Made by a program: the position numbers and the translations under genes. The notes beneath the pieces were generated by a model. That model did not search any database. It was not told the origin of the DNA and worked only from the letters and a program-made list of their open reading frames with translations. From an uncultured Clostridia bacterium (GTDB taxonomy: Bacteria; Bacillota; Clostridia; TANB77; CAG-508), in assembly GCA_934132805.1 (NCBI GenBank), contig CAKPAB010000012.1:1-30263 (forward strand): a DNA stretch of 30,263 nucleotides. The letters run 5' to 3'. Below are positions 1 through 7,723 of the stretch, one piece after another (positions within the stretch are counted from its first letter, which is position 1; every line of letters begins with the position of its first letter).

Positions 1-291
1 ATGTTCCAATTTGCCATCATACTTCTTGACAATACTAAGCCTTTGTCTTCCCACATTTTTTCTTGCCTATATAGTGGCACTCCTAAATAATATTTTTGAT
101 ATATTACTTCTGTCGCTAAAGAAGGGGGATGCAAATGAATGTGTTAATAAAGCATTTGGCACATTTGATTCTACAAATGTACTGCTTTCTTTTTCACTTT
201 CACTTGTTCCACATTTTTCACATTTATATACTGATTTGATATATTCTTTTATTTTGAATTTTGCGGGTACATATTCTATTTCTTGCCATTT
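1..291 (-). pseudogene. IS66-family transposase (TnpC) internal fragment, frameshifted
   Basis: Reading the minus strand from 291 gives WQEIEYVPAKFKIKEYIKSV, then a CxxC pair (YKCEKCGT) and LLTHSFASP. After a +/-1 shift it continues SLATEVIYQKYYLGVPLYRQ and ends near SRSMMANWN at the window edge. This is the zinc-finger and early catalytic part of IS66 TnpC as I know the family. The frame changes at a run of five G (124-128 on the plus strand). A stop codon (292-294) precedes the fragment, so the N-terminal third is absent. It is a decayed IS remnant unless the shift is a sequencing error in the homopolymer. It belongs to a different IS66 subgroup from the intact copy at 24447-25925. Confidence 0.75.
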
Positions 292-403
292 TTAAAACCT
301 CCATTAAATTTATTGTGTATTCATTTTAAATTCAATTTAATGGGGTTTCAATACGTGTTTCTATCGTGCGCTTACTATTTTTTATTTTTATCGCTTTAAC
401 TTC
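292..403. other. Short AT-rich gap with an inverted repeat
   Basis: The gap lies between the 5' border of the IS66 fragment and the stop of the RCC1 gene. It contains an inverted repeat (CCATTAAATT at 301-310 and AATTTAATGG at 334-343). This could be a weak terminator of the RCC1 gene or a remnant of the IS border. No coding signal is seen. Confidence 0.3.
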
Positions 404-2185
404 TTACTTAGAAGTATATGCTTTTCCATCAACTGTATAGATAATATATATTTCATCACCATCCAAATAAGTAGTTCCTAAATTTTCAATTTTTTGATTT
501 TCACCATAACCTTCTAATTTTTTCCACTTTGAATCTTCTACTCTATAGACTTCTCCTTCTGACGTTAATATCGTCCATGCATAATTTATAAATAAATTGA
601 TTTCTTTTGCATTTGTTATATTTTCAATTCTTACTGGTAAGCTTTGATGATCCTCATCTTCTATTCCTAATTTTCCGTAATTATATCCCCACACATATAT
701 ATTTCCTGTTGTTACTTTAGCACATGCTCCACTTCCAGTTGCAGACAAATCATCTATATCAGATAAGTCACTTATTAAAGTCGGTGTACTCTGATAGGTA
801 AAATTACCTACTCCTAATCGTCCGTCTCTATTTTCTCCCCATGCATATAATACTTTATTTTTTGTTTGCGCATATGCACAACGCTCTCCGAAATATAATT
901 TATCAACATTTTTCAAATTTTCTATTTTGGCTGGTGTACTTTGCACACTTATATCTCCTAGACCTAACAATTCAGATCCCCAAACATATATTTCTCCACT
1001 TGTTGTTTTTACATATACACTATATCCATAAGTATATATTTCTTCTACTTTAGGTAATCCTTCTACTTTTACAGGTGCATTTTGAGTCTTTGTATTTCCT
1101 ATTCCTAATACATTATAACCATTTGCACCTCCCCATGCATACAATTCTCCTGTTGCCAATTGTGCATATGCGGCATAAGAACTACTCGTACTTGATGTAT
1201 ACAATTTCTTCACATTTTCCAAACCTTCTATTTTTACTGGGCTGCTCTGGTCTATTCTACTTCCTATTCCCAACATTCCATTATCATTATTTCCCCATGA
1301 ATATAGATTTCCATTTGTTGTTAGTGCATAAATACTATATCCATATTTCTGACTTCTATAAAATGTACTATATTGATAATATATTTCTTTTACATTTGTT
1401 AATGTTTCCACCTTTACTGGCGTACTTTGGTCTATTTTATTTCCTATTCCTAATTGGCCTTCTTTATTTTTTCCCCATGCATATACTTCTCCAGTTATTG
1501 TTTTAGCAAATACACTTAAATCACAACGATATATTTTTTCTACATTTTTTAAGCCTTCTATTTTTACTGGTGTACTTTGATTTTCTAGATTTCCAATTCC
1601 CAATTGTCCATCTTCATTATTTCCCCATGCATACACATCTCCATTACTATTAATTACATATCTTGTATTATAACCATCATATGTTGATTTTATTCTACCT
1701 ACTTCTGTTATTTCTTCTCCTATTTTAGCCTCTTTCCATACCTTTTCTTCTTGTGTATCCATTTCCATCTTTACAAGTTTTTTGCTTTCTGTAACTCCAT
1801 AATTTCCCATCAACTTTATAATTTTGTTATCTGAACCTTTAGCAGTAGTTGTTATATTTCCATTTTTTTCTATATCATATTCACCATAGTCGCCTGCATA
1901 TGTCCATGGTCCATTCCCTGTTAATGGCCCATTTAAATTACTTTTTGTAAATGCATCTTGTAAATTTCCTGTTGTTAATTCTCCTTCGCCTTCTATTGTT
2001 GCACTTGATACTGCCATTTTAACACTTTCATCTTCTTGTGCCATTGCTGTTTTCTCCTTTGCATCATTTGCTCTTGCAAATATTCCTGTATTGGTTAATG
2101 CTGATATTGTAATTCCTGCTAATATTAGCAAAATAATTATGGTTATTACTAACGCAATCAATGTTATTCCTTTTGTTTCTTTCAT
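404..2185 (-). CDS. Prepilin-like leader fused to RCC1 beta-propeller repeats (surface protein)
   Basis: The 593-residue protein starts MKETKGITLIALV, a type IV prepilin-like leader. A short positive stretch, Gly before Ile and one hydrophobic helix (about residues 7-30) would be cut by a prepilin peptidase and anchor the protein. The Glu normally at position +5 of mature pilins is Ala here. Residues about 160-590 carry seven RCC1-type units of the form VYAWGxNxxGQLGIGNxxxQSTPVxIEGL plus a degenerate last one, predicting a seven-bladed propeller used for protein binding. The start has a clear AGGAGG eight bases upstream. The gene lies behind a promoter and a 33-residue ORF. The partner bound is unknown, and a role in adhesion is inferred from its relatives in this window. 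Confidence 0.88.
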   Translation of the reverse strand: MKETKGITLIALVITIIILLILAGITISALTNTGIFARANDAKEKTAMAQEDESVKMAVSSATIEGEGELTTGNLQDAFTKSNLNGPLTGNGPWTYAGDYGEYDIEKNGNITTTAKGSDNKIIKLMGNYGVTESKKLVKMEMDTQEEKVWKEAKIGEEITEVGRIKSTYDGYNTRYVINSNGDVYAWGNNEDGQLGIGNLENQSTPVKIEGLKNVEKIYRCDLSVFAKTITGEVYAWGKNKEGQLGIGNKIDQSTPVKVETLTNVKEIYYQYSTFYRSQKYGYSIYALTTNGNLYSWGNNDNGMLGIGSRIDQSSPVKIEGLENVKKLYTSSTSSSYAAYAQLATGELYAWGGANGYNVLGIGNTKTQNAPVKVEGLPKVEEIYTYGYSVYVKTTSGEIYVWGSELLGLGDISVQSTPAKIENLKNVDKLYFGERCAYAQTKNKVLYAWGENRDGRLGVGNFTYQSTPTLISDLSDIDDLSATGSGACAKVTTGNIYVWGYNYGKLGIEDEDHQSLPVRIENITNAKEINLFINYAWTILTSEGEVYRVEDSKWKKLEGYGENQKIENLGTTYLDGDEIYIIYTVDGKAYTSK

Positions 2186-2266
2186 TTTCTAAACCTCCTA
2201 GTAATTAATATCTTGTCCATTATCTTGACCAAAATTTTATTTTAAAATTCTTCAAAATAAAAATTT

Positions 2267-2368
2267 CTATATTATTAGTCTGTTTAGTTCTATTATTATT
2301 TTATTTTTTCCGCTTCCTAAAGTGTAGTTCTCTACAGCTACAGGAGTTTTAGAATATATTTTATTCAT
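2267..2368 (-). CDS. 33-residue leader ORF upstream of the RCC1 gene
   Basis: The ORF begins MNKIYSKTPVAVENYTLG and ends in TAG. It has a strong Shine-Dalgarno (AGGAGAGG, seven bases before ATG) and sits about 30 bases downstream of a good promoter. The RCC1 prepilin gene starts 81 bases after its stop, so one transcript should carry both. It has no membrane segment and I recognise no family. It may be a leader peptide, a small regulator or the remnant of a longer gene. Confidence 0.5.
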   Translation of the reverse strand: MNKIYSKTPVAVENYTLGSGKNKIIIELNRLII

Positions 2369-2397
2369 TTGTGTACCTCTCCTTTTCTTACATTTAA

Positions 2398-2427
2398 AGT
2401 ATATCACACTCAAAATATAAAATTCAA
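2398..2427 (-). promoter_or_regulatory. Sigma-A type promoter for the 33-aa ORF / RCC1 gene
   Basis: On the minus strand TTGAAT is followed by an 18-base spacer and TATACT, with an extended TGTGA in front of the -10 box. Transcription would start about 15 bases before the Shine-Dalgarno of the 33-residue ORF. Confidence 0.6.
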
Positions 2428-2439
2428 GTATTCTAGGCC

Positions 2440-2494
2440 TTGTAATATAAATGTAAAAATGCAGAAATATTGCTGTAATGTTTCTGTATTACAA
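2440..2494. other. Imperfect long stem-loop between divergent promoters
   Basis: Outer arms TTGTAATA (2440-2447) and TATTACAA (2487-2494) enclose inner arms CAGAAA (2462-2467) and TTTCTG (2481-2486). It lies between the leftward RCC1 promoter and the rightward promoter at 2600. It could be a regulator site or a relic; the function is unknown. Confidence 0.4.
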
Positions 2495-2565
2495 TTCTAA
2501 AACTAACTTGTTTACAATACTTAAATTCACAATTTTAAAGTCCAGTTCTGTAAATATAAAAGTGT

Positions 2566-2595
2566 CCTAAATCCACACTACCTAAATCCACACTA
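2566..2595. repeat. Tandem 15-bp repeat, two perfect copies
   Basis: The unit cctaaatccacacta occurs at 2566-2580 and again at 2581-2595, ending five bases before the -35 box of the next promoter. It may be an operator pair or simple slippage. Confidence 0.6.
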
Positions 2596-2599
2596 CCTC

Positions 2600-2628
2600 T
2601 TGACTTTTTTTTAAGAACAATATATTAT
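2600..2628 (+). promoter_or_regulatory. Promoter for the small membrane protein
   Basis: TTGACT at 2600-2605 is followed by 17 bases and TATTAT (2623-2628). A TATAAT also begins at 2626, giving a longer 20-base spacer. It is 35 bases upstream of the start chosen for the next gene. Confidence 0.5.
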
Positions 2629-2662
2629 AATAGTAGAAATTTTAAGAAGGATGTTGATTATT

Positions 2663-2854
2663 ATGTTTAATATTATAATGAAATTGTTAATGTTGATATT
2701 TATTCTATTAGGAATTACTTTAATATATGATGCTAGAATAATAACAAAAAGATTCTTTAGTTTTGGAGACCAAAATGAGGGTAGCACAGGTCTAAAAATT
2801 TTAGGTTTCATACTAGCAATTATCGGAGGAATTGTTTTATTATTTTTAACATAA
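2663..2854 (+). CDS. Small two-helix membrane protein, unknown function
   Basis: About 63 residues with two hydrophobic helices (roughly residues 1-20 and 40-63) joined by a polar loop containing RFFSFGDQNEG. The Shine-Dalgarno AAGAAGG ends at 2649, too close for the upstream ATG at 2651. The ATG at 2663 is therefore preferred, although the upstream start cannot be excluded. It has its own promoter and a downstream hairpin terminator, so it is a one-gene unit. No family is recognised. Confidence 0.55.
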   Translation: MFNIIMKLLMLIFILLGITLIYDARIITKRFFSFGDQNEGSTGLKILGFILAIIGGIVLLFLT

Positions 2855-2886
2855 ATACCTATTACACTATTTTCGAAAAAAAATAA

Positions 2887-2922
2887 ACCTTATAAACATT
2901 GATTCTTCAATATTTGTAAGGT
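2887..2922. terminator. Bidirectional intrinsic terminator
   Basis: Arms ACCTTA/TAAGGT extend through AAA/TTT and ATTGA/TCAAT around a TTCT loop. T-rich tracts follow on both strands (ATTATTTTT on plus, TTTATTTTTTTT on minus). It can end the small membrane gene and, from the other side, tRNA-Leu. Confidence 0.75.
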
Positions 2923-2930
2923 ATTATTTT

Positions 2931-3014
2931 TGGTGCAGATGAAGGGACTCGAACCCCCACGCCGTTGGCACTGGTTCCTAAGACCAGCGCGTCTACCAGT
3001 TCCGCCACATCTGC
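2931..3014 (-). tRNA. tRNA-Leu(UAG)
   Basis: The minus strand folds into a class II tRNA with acceptor stem GCAGATG/CATCTGC, a D arm, anticodon stem CTGGT/ACCAG around loop CTTAGGA (anticodon TAG), a long variable arm, a T arm with GGTTCGAGTCC and an encoded CCA end. It reads CUA codons, with wobble to CUN. It has its own promoter upstream and a terminator downstream. Confidence 0.95.
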
Positions 3015-3033
3015 ATTTCTATTGACATTAACT

Positions 3034-3063
3034 ATAATAGCACATTTCATATTTCTTTGTCAA
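3034..3063 (-). promoter_or_regulatory. tRNA-Leu promoter inside a 13-bp inverted repeat
   Basis: TTGACA, an 18-base spacer and TATTAT lie on the minus strand about 20 bases before the tRNA. The -35 hexamer is part of a perfect 13-bp inverted repeat. One arm (3058-3070, tgtcaatagaaat) covers the -35 box and the other (3015-3027, atttctattgaca) abuts the tRNA 5' end. Confidence 0.7.
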
Positions 3064-3089
3064 TAGAAATCACACAAAAAAATGAATTT

Positions 3090-4817
3090 TTATTTTTGTT
3101 TTAATCTTAAATATCCAAGTTCAACCCAACTATTATATGCAAGATTAATCTTAAATACCAACTTAGGCTTAGCACCAGCCCTATTTTTATCAACAACACA
3201 AGCATAGTATCTAACATCAGGGTCTTCTGATTTTTCCAAATTGAAAAACTTAGTGTCCACCTCTTTTAAAGAATATTCGTATTCATCTAAATGTTCTCTT
3301 GTTATTTGTTTAAATAAGCATAATGTGTCTAAAACTTCCTTAACAGTCCTACTAACAGCTAAATCATTAACATCTAAATTAATTGGTGATGTTGCATTTT
3401 CTGCTAATTGTAATGAAGAACATATAAAAATATTAAAGTTCTGTGCTAAGTTTGAAAGTATAGTTGCTGTTTTCTTTATTTCTTCTGGATTTCCAATATT
3501 GCTTGTGTCTGTTTTTAGTGTATCATAAAATACATATTCAATATGCTCTTTATAATAATAATTTATAATAACTTTTTTTAGTTCATCATTTGTATGGTCT
3601 GTAATATTAATAAAATATATAGAATTATTTATTTGTTTACTAACCCAGTCAATTGCTTTTATAGTTTTGTTAAAGTCTGATGAAATTTTAAAAAGTCTTC
3701 TTACAAATTTTCCTTGTGTCTCTCCGTCCTCTTTTAAAACATAACCATGTTTGTCTACTTCAACATCTTTTTTATTATCTGGTCTAAATTTAAATTCCAA
3801 TAATTCAGTTTCTGATATATGTATATTCTGACCATGTAGTTTCTGTATTTCTGGGTTGTTAAGAATTGTTGTAATTAGGCATAACTTCATTTTTTCTTCA
3901 GACATTTCGTTTGATATTACTAATACTTTTTTTTGATGTACTAATGCTGTATATGCTGCTATGTCTATAGTCAACCTACTTTTACCGTTATTAGATGGCA
4001 TTGCATATGCCATTGTTTCGCCTCTTCTTATTCCTTTAAATACTTCTGTTAATACTGGAAATGGATATGCTAAACCATTTGATAATTCGTTTTCTCCACT
4101 TTCTAAAAATTCTACAAGTTCATCACTTAATACTGATGATTTAAATTTTTGTGTTACTCTTACTTGTTCGATTGTATCTTCTACTTCTTCTGGTGACATT
4201 TTGTCATATAAATCGTAGTTTGTTATTTCTACAATTTTTTCTTGAACCCTTCTTTCTGGTGTTTCTGTGTATGCTTTTCGAAGAATAAATAATTTTTTTA
4301 ATTCATCATATACTTTTTCAATATTATATTCTTTTTCTCTTACAGCTTTTCTAAGCTGATTTTTTAATTCATATACAGCTTCAGAGTCTTTTGAAAAGTT
4401 GAATTTATCCTTTGCTTTTTCTGATGAATATTTTGAGCCTTCATTGAATAATACACTTTTATAAATGTTTAGCATTTCTGGGTCTTCAAAAATACATTCT
4501 TCAAATATAAAATAATATTTTGAAATTAATTTTGGGTTGTCTAATAGCATTCCTATAAAAATCTTTTCTAAATCTGGATTACTTAGTTGTTGTGGGTATG
4601 CTCCGTCATCTTCTTCCTCTTCTGGACCTAGCTCTAAAAGTTCTTCTTGCTTAGCTTTGGCTTTTTCTTCTTTGTCTTTTAGTTCTCTCATTTTACTTAA
4701 TGCTTCTAAAAAATTTCCTTTTGCTAGTGCTTCTCTAATACTAGCTATCTCTAAGCTGTTTTCTTTTGTAACTTCAATGCTGTCTAATAAATCATATATT
4801 TTATCGATATTTTCCAT
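3090..4817 (-). CDS. Divergent DnaB-like replicative helicase / RecA-fold ATPase
   Basis: The 575-residue protein has a coiled, acidic N-terminal part (1-75). Residues about 80-130 resemble the DnaB N-terminal helical domain (EKIFIGMLLDNPKLIS onward). From about 245 a DnaB-type RecA domain follows: FKGIRRGETMAYAMPSNNGKS carries the P-loop (about 274-280), SNEMSEEKM matches the DnaB SLEMS motif, and VFYDTLKTD is the Walker B-like strand. It is too diverged to be the housekeeping dnaB, so it may be an accessory helicase. GTG at 4838 is possible, but the ATG at 4817 has AAAGGAAG at proper distance. It follows valS by 107 bases in the same direction. The exact role is unknown. Confidence 0.7.
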   Translation of the reverse strand: MENIDKIYDLLDSIEVTKENSLEIASIREALAKGNFLEALSKMRELKDKEEKAKAKQEELLELGPEEEEDDGAYPQQLSNPDLEKIFIGMLLDNPKLISKYYFIFEECIFEDPEMLNIYKSVLFNEGSKYSSEKAKDKFNFSKDSEAVYELKNQLRKAVREKEYNIEKVYDELKKLFILRKAYTETPERRVQEKIVEITNYDLYDKMSPEEVEDTIEQVRVTQKFKSSVLSDELVEFLESGENELSNGLAYPFPVLTEVFKGIRRGETMAYAMPSNNGKSRLTIDIAAYTALVHQKKVLVISNEMSEEKMKLCLITTILNNPEIQKLHGQNIHISETELLEFKFRPDNKKDVEVDKHGYVLKEDGETQGKFVRRLFKISSDFNKTIKAIDWVSKQINNSIYFINITDHTNDELKKVIINYYYKEHIEYVFYDTLKTDTSNIGNPEEIKKTATILSNLAQNFNIFICSSLQLAENATSPINLDVNDLAVSRTVKEVLDTLCLFKQITREHLDEYEYSLKEVDTKFFNLEKSEDPDVRYYACVVDKNRAGAKPKLVFKINLAYNSWVELGYLRLKQK

Positions 4818-4846
4818 AATTTTCTTCCTTTCGCTCACTTCGTTCG

Positions 4847-4922
4847 CTCATCGTCATCCAAAATTCTTCGAATTTTGTCTGCCAAATCTTGGGTGTTCAC
4901 TCATCGTCATCCAAAATTCTTC
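4847..4922. repeat. Direct repeat of 23 bp with an internal hairpin
   Basis: The sequence ctcatcgtcatccaaaattc(ttc) is found at 4847-4869 and 4900-4922. Between and within the copies, CAAAATTC and GAATTTTG form an 8-bp hairpin. The repeats fill the gap between valS and the helicase gene, next to a CGCTCACTTCGTTCGC motif. The function is unknown. Confidence 0.65.
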
Positions 4923-4924
4923 TT

Positions 4925-7594
4925 TTAATTTAGTCTTTCAATTACTTTAGCAAGCATATCTTTGTATTTCTCTAATTTGTCTTTTTCTTCTTGTATTTTC
5001 TTTTCTGGTGCTTTGTTTACAAATCCTGGATTTGAAAGCATTTTTTCACATCTTACAACTTCGCCTTCTAATTTAGCTTTTTCTTCTTCTAGTCTCTTTC
5101 TTTCTTCTTCCATATCAACTAAGTCTTCAAGTGGCATATATAATTCAATTCCATCTTTTAAAATACTTATTGCGTTTTCTGGTATTCCAGCTTTGTCTTT
5201 TTGAACTACTATTTTCTCTCCAAGTCCTAGTTTTAAGATAAAGTCTTTTGCTTCCCAAATTTCATTTTCATATTTTTTTGTTACAAATATTAATTCTGAT
5301 TTTTTTGATGGGTGAATATTCATATTTGCTCTTACATTTCTTATTTCTGTAATAATTTCTTTTATTTTTTCAACTGTTTGTTCCTCATCATCAAATGCAA
5401 ATTTTTCTCTTATTGTTGGCCATTTTGATACTATTAAGTCTGCTTCATTGTATTTTACTAGTTTGTCATAAATTTCTGATGTTACAAATGGCATAAATGG
5501 ATGTAATAATTTTAGTGATGTTCCAAATACATAATTTAATATATCACTTACAGCAACTTTTGTTTCTTCATTTTCGCTATAAATTCTTGTTTTAACCATT
5601 TCGATATACCAGTCACAGAATTCGTTCCAGATGAAGTTATAAATTTTGTCAATTGCAATTCCTAAATCATAATTTTCAATATTTCTTGTTATGTCTGCCA
5701 CTAATTTATCTAATTTGTTTAGTACCCATTTATCTTCTATTGTTAATAATTTAAAATCATAATTTCCATTATTATACCAATTATCATGGAATTTTTTTAC
5801 TTTTTCTTCATCTGGTGTATTCATTATTATGAATTTAGCTGCATTCCAGATTTTATTTGCAAAGTTTGATGCTTGTTCTAGTTTTTCTGGCATATATCTA
5901 ATGTCATTTCCCATTGTTGTTCCAGAAAGTACAGAGAATCTTAATGCGTCTGCACCATATTGGTCAATTATTTCAATTGGATCAATTCCATTCCCTAATG
6001 ATTTTGACATTTTTCTTCCTTGTGAATCTCTTACAATTCCATGTACAACAACATCTTTAAACGGATTTTTGTCTGTCAATTCTAAGCCTTGTGTCATCAT
6101 TCTTGATACCCAGAATGTTATAATATCATATCCTGTAACTAATACATTTGTTGGATAAAATGTTTTATAGTCTTCTGATTCTGTGTTTGGCCAACCTAAT
6201 GTTGAGAATGGCCATAATGCTGAACTAAACCATGTATCTAATGAATCTTCGTCTTGGTGTAATTTATTAGAGCCACATTTTTCACATTTTTCTGGCATTT
6301 GTTTTGATACATGCATATGTCCACATTCATCACAATAATATACTGGTATTCTGTGTCCCCACCACAATTGTCTTGATATACACCAGTCTTGTATATTATC
6401 TAACCAGTTAAAATACATTTTTTCATATCTTTTTGGAACAAATTTAACTTCGTCATTTCTAACTGCATCTGCCGCTCTTTTTGCTAAATCCTTCATTGAT
6501 ACAAACCATTGCTCTGAAATTCTTGGTTCTATTGTATTGTGGCATCTGTAACATTTTCCAACATTGTGTGTATAGTCTTCTATTTTTACTAAGTTTCCTA
6601 ATTCTTGTAGTTTTTCAACAATTAGTTTTCTAGCCTCAATTGCTGGCATTCCTTTATATTCCGGAACTAAATCGCCCATAATTGAACTGTCATCAAATAC
6701 TTCTATAATTTCTAAGTTATGTCTTAATCCTGCTTGATAATCATTTGGGTCATGAGCTGGTGTTATTTTAACACATCCTGTTCCAAATTCTTTTTCAACA
6801 AATTCGTCTGCAATTATTGGAATTTCTTTGTTCATTATTGGTAAAATACATTTTTTACCTACTAAGTCTTTATATCTTTCGTCATCTGGATGTACTGCAA
6901 CTGCTGTATCTCCAAGCATTGTTTCAGGTCTTGTTGTTGCAACTATAATATATCTATCTTTTTCACCTGCAATTTGATATCTAATATGCCATAAATGTGA
7001 TGGCTCGTCTTCATATTCAACTTCTGCATCAGAAATTGTTGTATGGCATGATGGACACCAGTTTATCATTTTTTTGCCTTTATAAATTAAACCTTTATTA
7101 TATAATTTTATAAATTGCTCTAAAACCGCTTCTGATAGTCCCTTGTCCATAGTAAATCTGTTTCTGTCCCAGTCACAAGAACATCCTAGTCTTTTTTGTT
7201 GTTTTTGAATTGTTCCACCATATTCTTTAGTCCAAGCCCATGCTCTTTCTAAAAATTGTTCTCTTGTAATATCTGCTTTTGTTAAGCCTTCTTCCTCTTT
7301 CATTTTTGCAACAACTTTTACTTCTGTTGCAATTGCTGCATGGTCTGAGCCTGGAAGCCATAATGTGTTGTATCCTTGCATTCTTTTGAATCTTATTAAT
7401 ATGTCTTGTATTGTGTCATCTAATGCATGCCCCATGTGTAATTTTCCTGTTACATTTGGTGGTGGCATCATTATACAATAACTTTGTTTTGTTTTGTCCA
7501 TACTTGGTTTGAAGTATCCTTTTTCTTCCCATTCTTGATATAACTTTTCTTCAAAATCTTTTGGATTATATTTGTCATTTAATTTTTTTTCCAT
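4925..7594 (-). CDS. valS: Valine--tRNA ligase
   Basis: Class I aminoacyl-tRNA synthetase that charges tRNA-Val in the cytoplasm and edits mischarged threonine. It has 889 residues, the full bacterial length. The HIGH motif is HMGH at 53-56 within PPPNVTGKLHMGH. The CP1 editing domain spans about 190-340 (TTRPETMLGDTAVAVHP). Cys pairs at 181/184 and in CDECGH...CEKCG suggest zinc sites, and KMSKS lies at 529-533. An anticodon-binding domain follows, then a C-terminal coiled-coil arm (about 825-889). The start has GGAGGAGG ten bases upstream. There is no T-box leader in the 129-base gap to uvrA, and the gap holds GC-rich hairpins instead. Confidence 0.98.
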   Translation of the reverse strand: MEKKLNDKYNPKDFEEKLYQEWEEKGYFKPSMDKTKQSYCIMMPPPNVTGKLHMGHALDDTIQDILIRFKRMQGYNTLWLPGSDHAAIATEVKVVAKMKEEEGLTKADITREQFLERAWAWTKEYGGTIQKQQKRLGCSCDWDRNRFTMDKGLSEAVLEQFIKLYNKGLIYKGKKMINWCPSCHTTISDAEVEYEDEPSHLWHIRYQIAGEKDRYIIVATTRPETMLGDTAVAVHPDDERYKDLVGKKCILPIMNKEIPIIADEFVEKEFGTGCVKITPAHDPNDYQAGLRHNLEIIEVFDDSSIMGDLVPEYKGMPAIEARKLIVEKLQELGNLVKIEDYTHNVGKCYRCHNTIEPRISEQWFVSMKDLAKRAADAVRNDEVKFVPKRYEKMYFNWLDNIQDWCISRQLWWGHRIPVYYCDECGHMHVSKQMPEKCEKCGSNKLHQDEDSLDTWFSSALWPFSTLGWPNTESEDYKTFYPTNVLVTGYDIITFWVSRMMTQGLELTDKNPFKDVVVHGIVRDSQGRKMSKSLGNGIDPIEIIDQYGADALRFSVLSGTTMGNDIRYMPEKLEQASNFANKIWNAAKFIIMNTPDEEKVKKFHDNWYNNGNYDFKLLTIEDKWVLNKLDKLVADITRNIENYDLGIAIDKIYNFIWNEFCDWYIEMVKTRIYSENEETKVAVSDILNYVFGTSLKLLHPFMPFVTSEIYDKLVKYNEADLIVSKWPTIREKFAFDDEEQTVEKIKEIITEIRNVRANMNIHPSKKSELIFVTKKYENEIWEAKDFILKLGLGEKIVVQKDKAGIPENAISILKDGIELYMPLEDLVDMEEERKRLEEEKAKLEGEVVRCEKMLSNPGFVNKAPEKKIQEEKDKLEKYKDMLAKVIERLN

Positions 7595-7612
7595 TTTTTC
7601 TTTTCCTCCTCC

Positions 7613-7673
7613 GGGATTTAGGGACGTTCCTTTTTTTCCCTTTTTTAAGGGATTAAGGGACAGCCCTTTAATC
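7613..7673. repeat. GC-rich palindromic repeat in the uvrA-valS gap
   Basis: Three short G/C-rich blocks stand out from the AT-rich surroundings. GATTAAGGG/CCCTTTAATC (7651-7673) forms a hairpin with loop ACAG, CCC...GGG pairs at 7638-7651, and a gggatttaggga block begins at 7613. The gggattaaggg motif resembles the foldback arms at 14054 and 14214 and the hairpin at 29025. It sits directly before the valS Shine-Dalgarno and could be a processed leader or terminator. Confidence 0.5.
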
Positions 7674-7723
7674 TTTTATATTTTTTTCATAATCAAGCAA
7701 TTTTTCCTTAGTATTGATAATGT

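Noticed and set aside
404..2185. RCC1 repeats as a CRISPR-like or satellite DNA array
   Set aside because: The periodicity is at protein level (about 50 residues) with diverged DNA. There are no constant repeats with spacers. No CRISPR array is seen anywhere in the window.
2611..2811. Minus-strand ORF opposite the small membrane protein
   Set aside because: It overlaps the plus-strand gene that has a promoter, ribosome site and terminator, and it has no ribosome site of its own.
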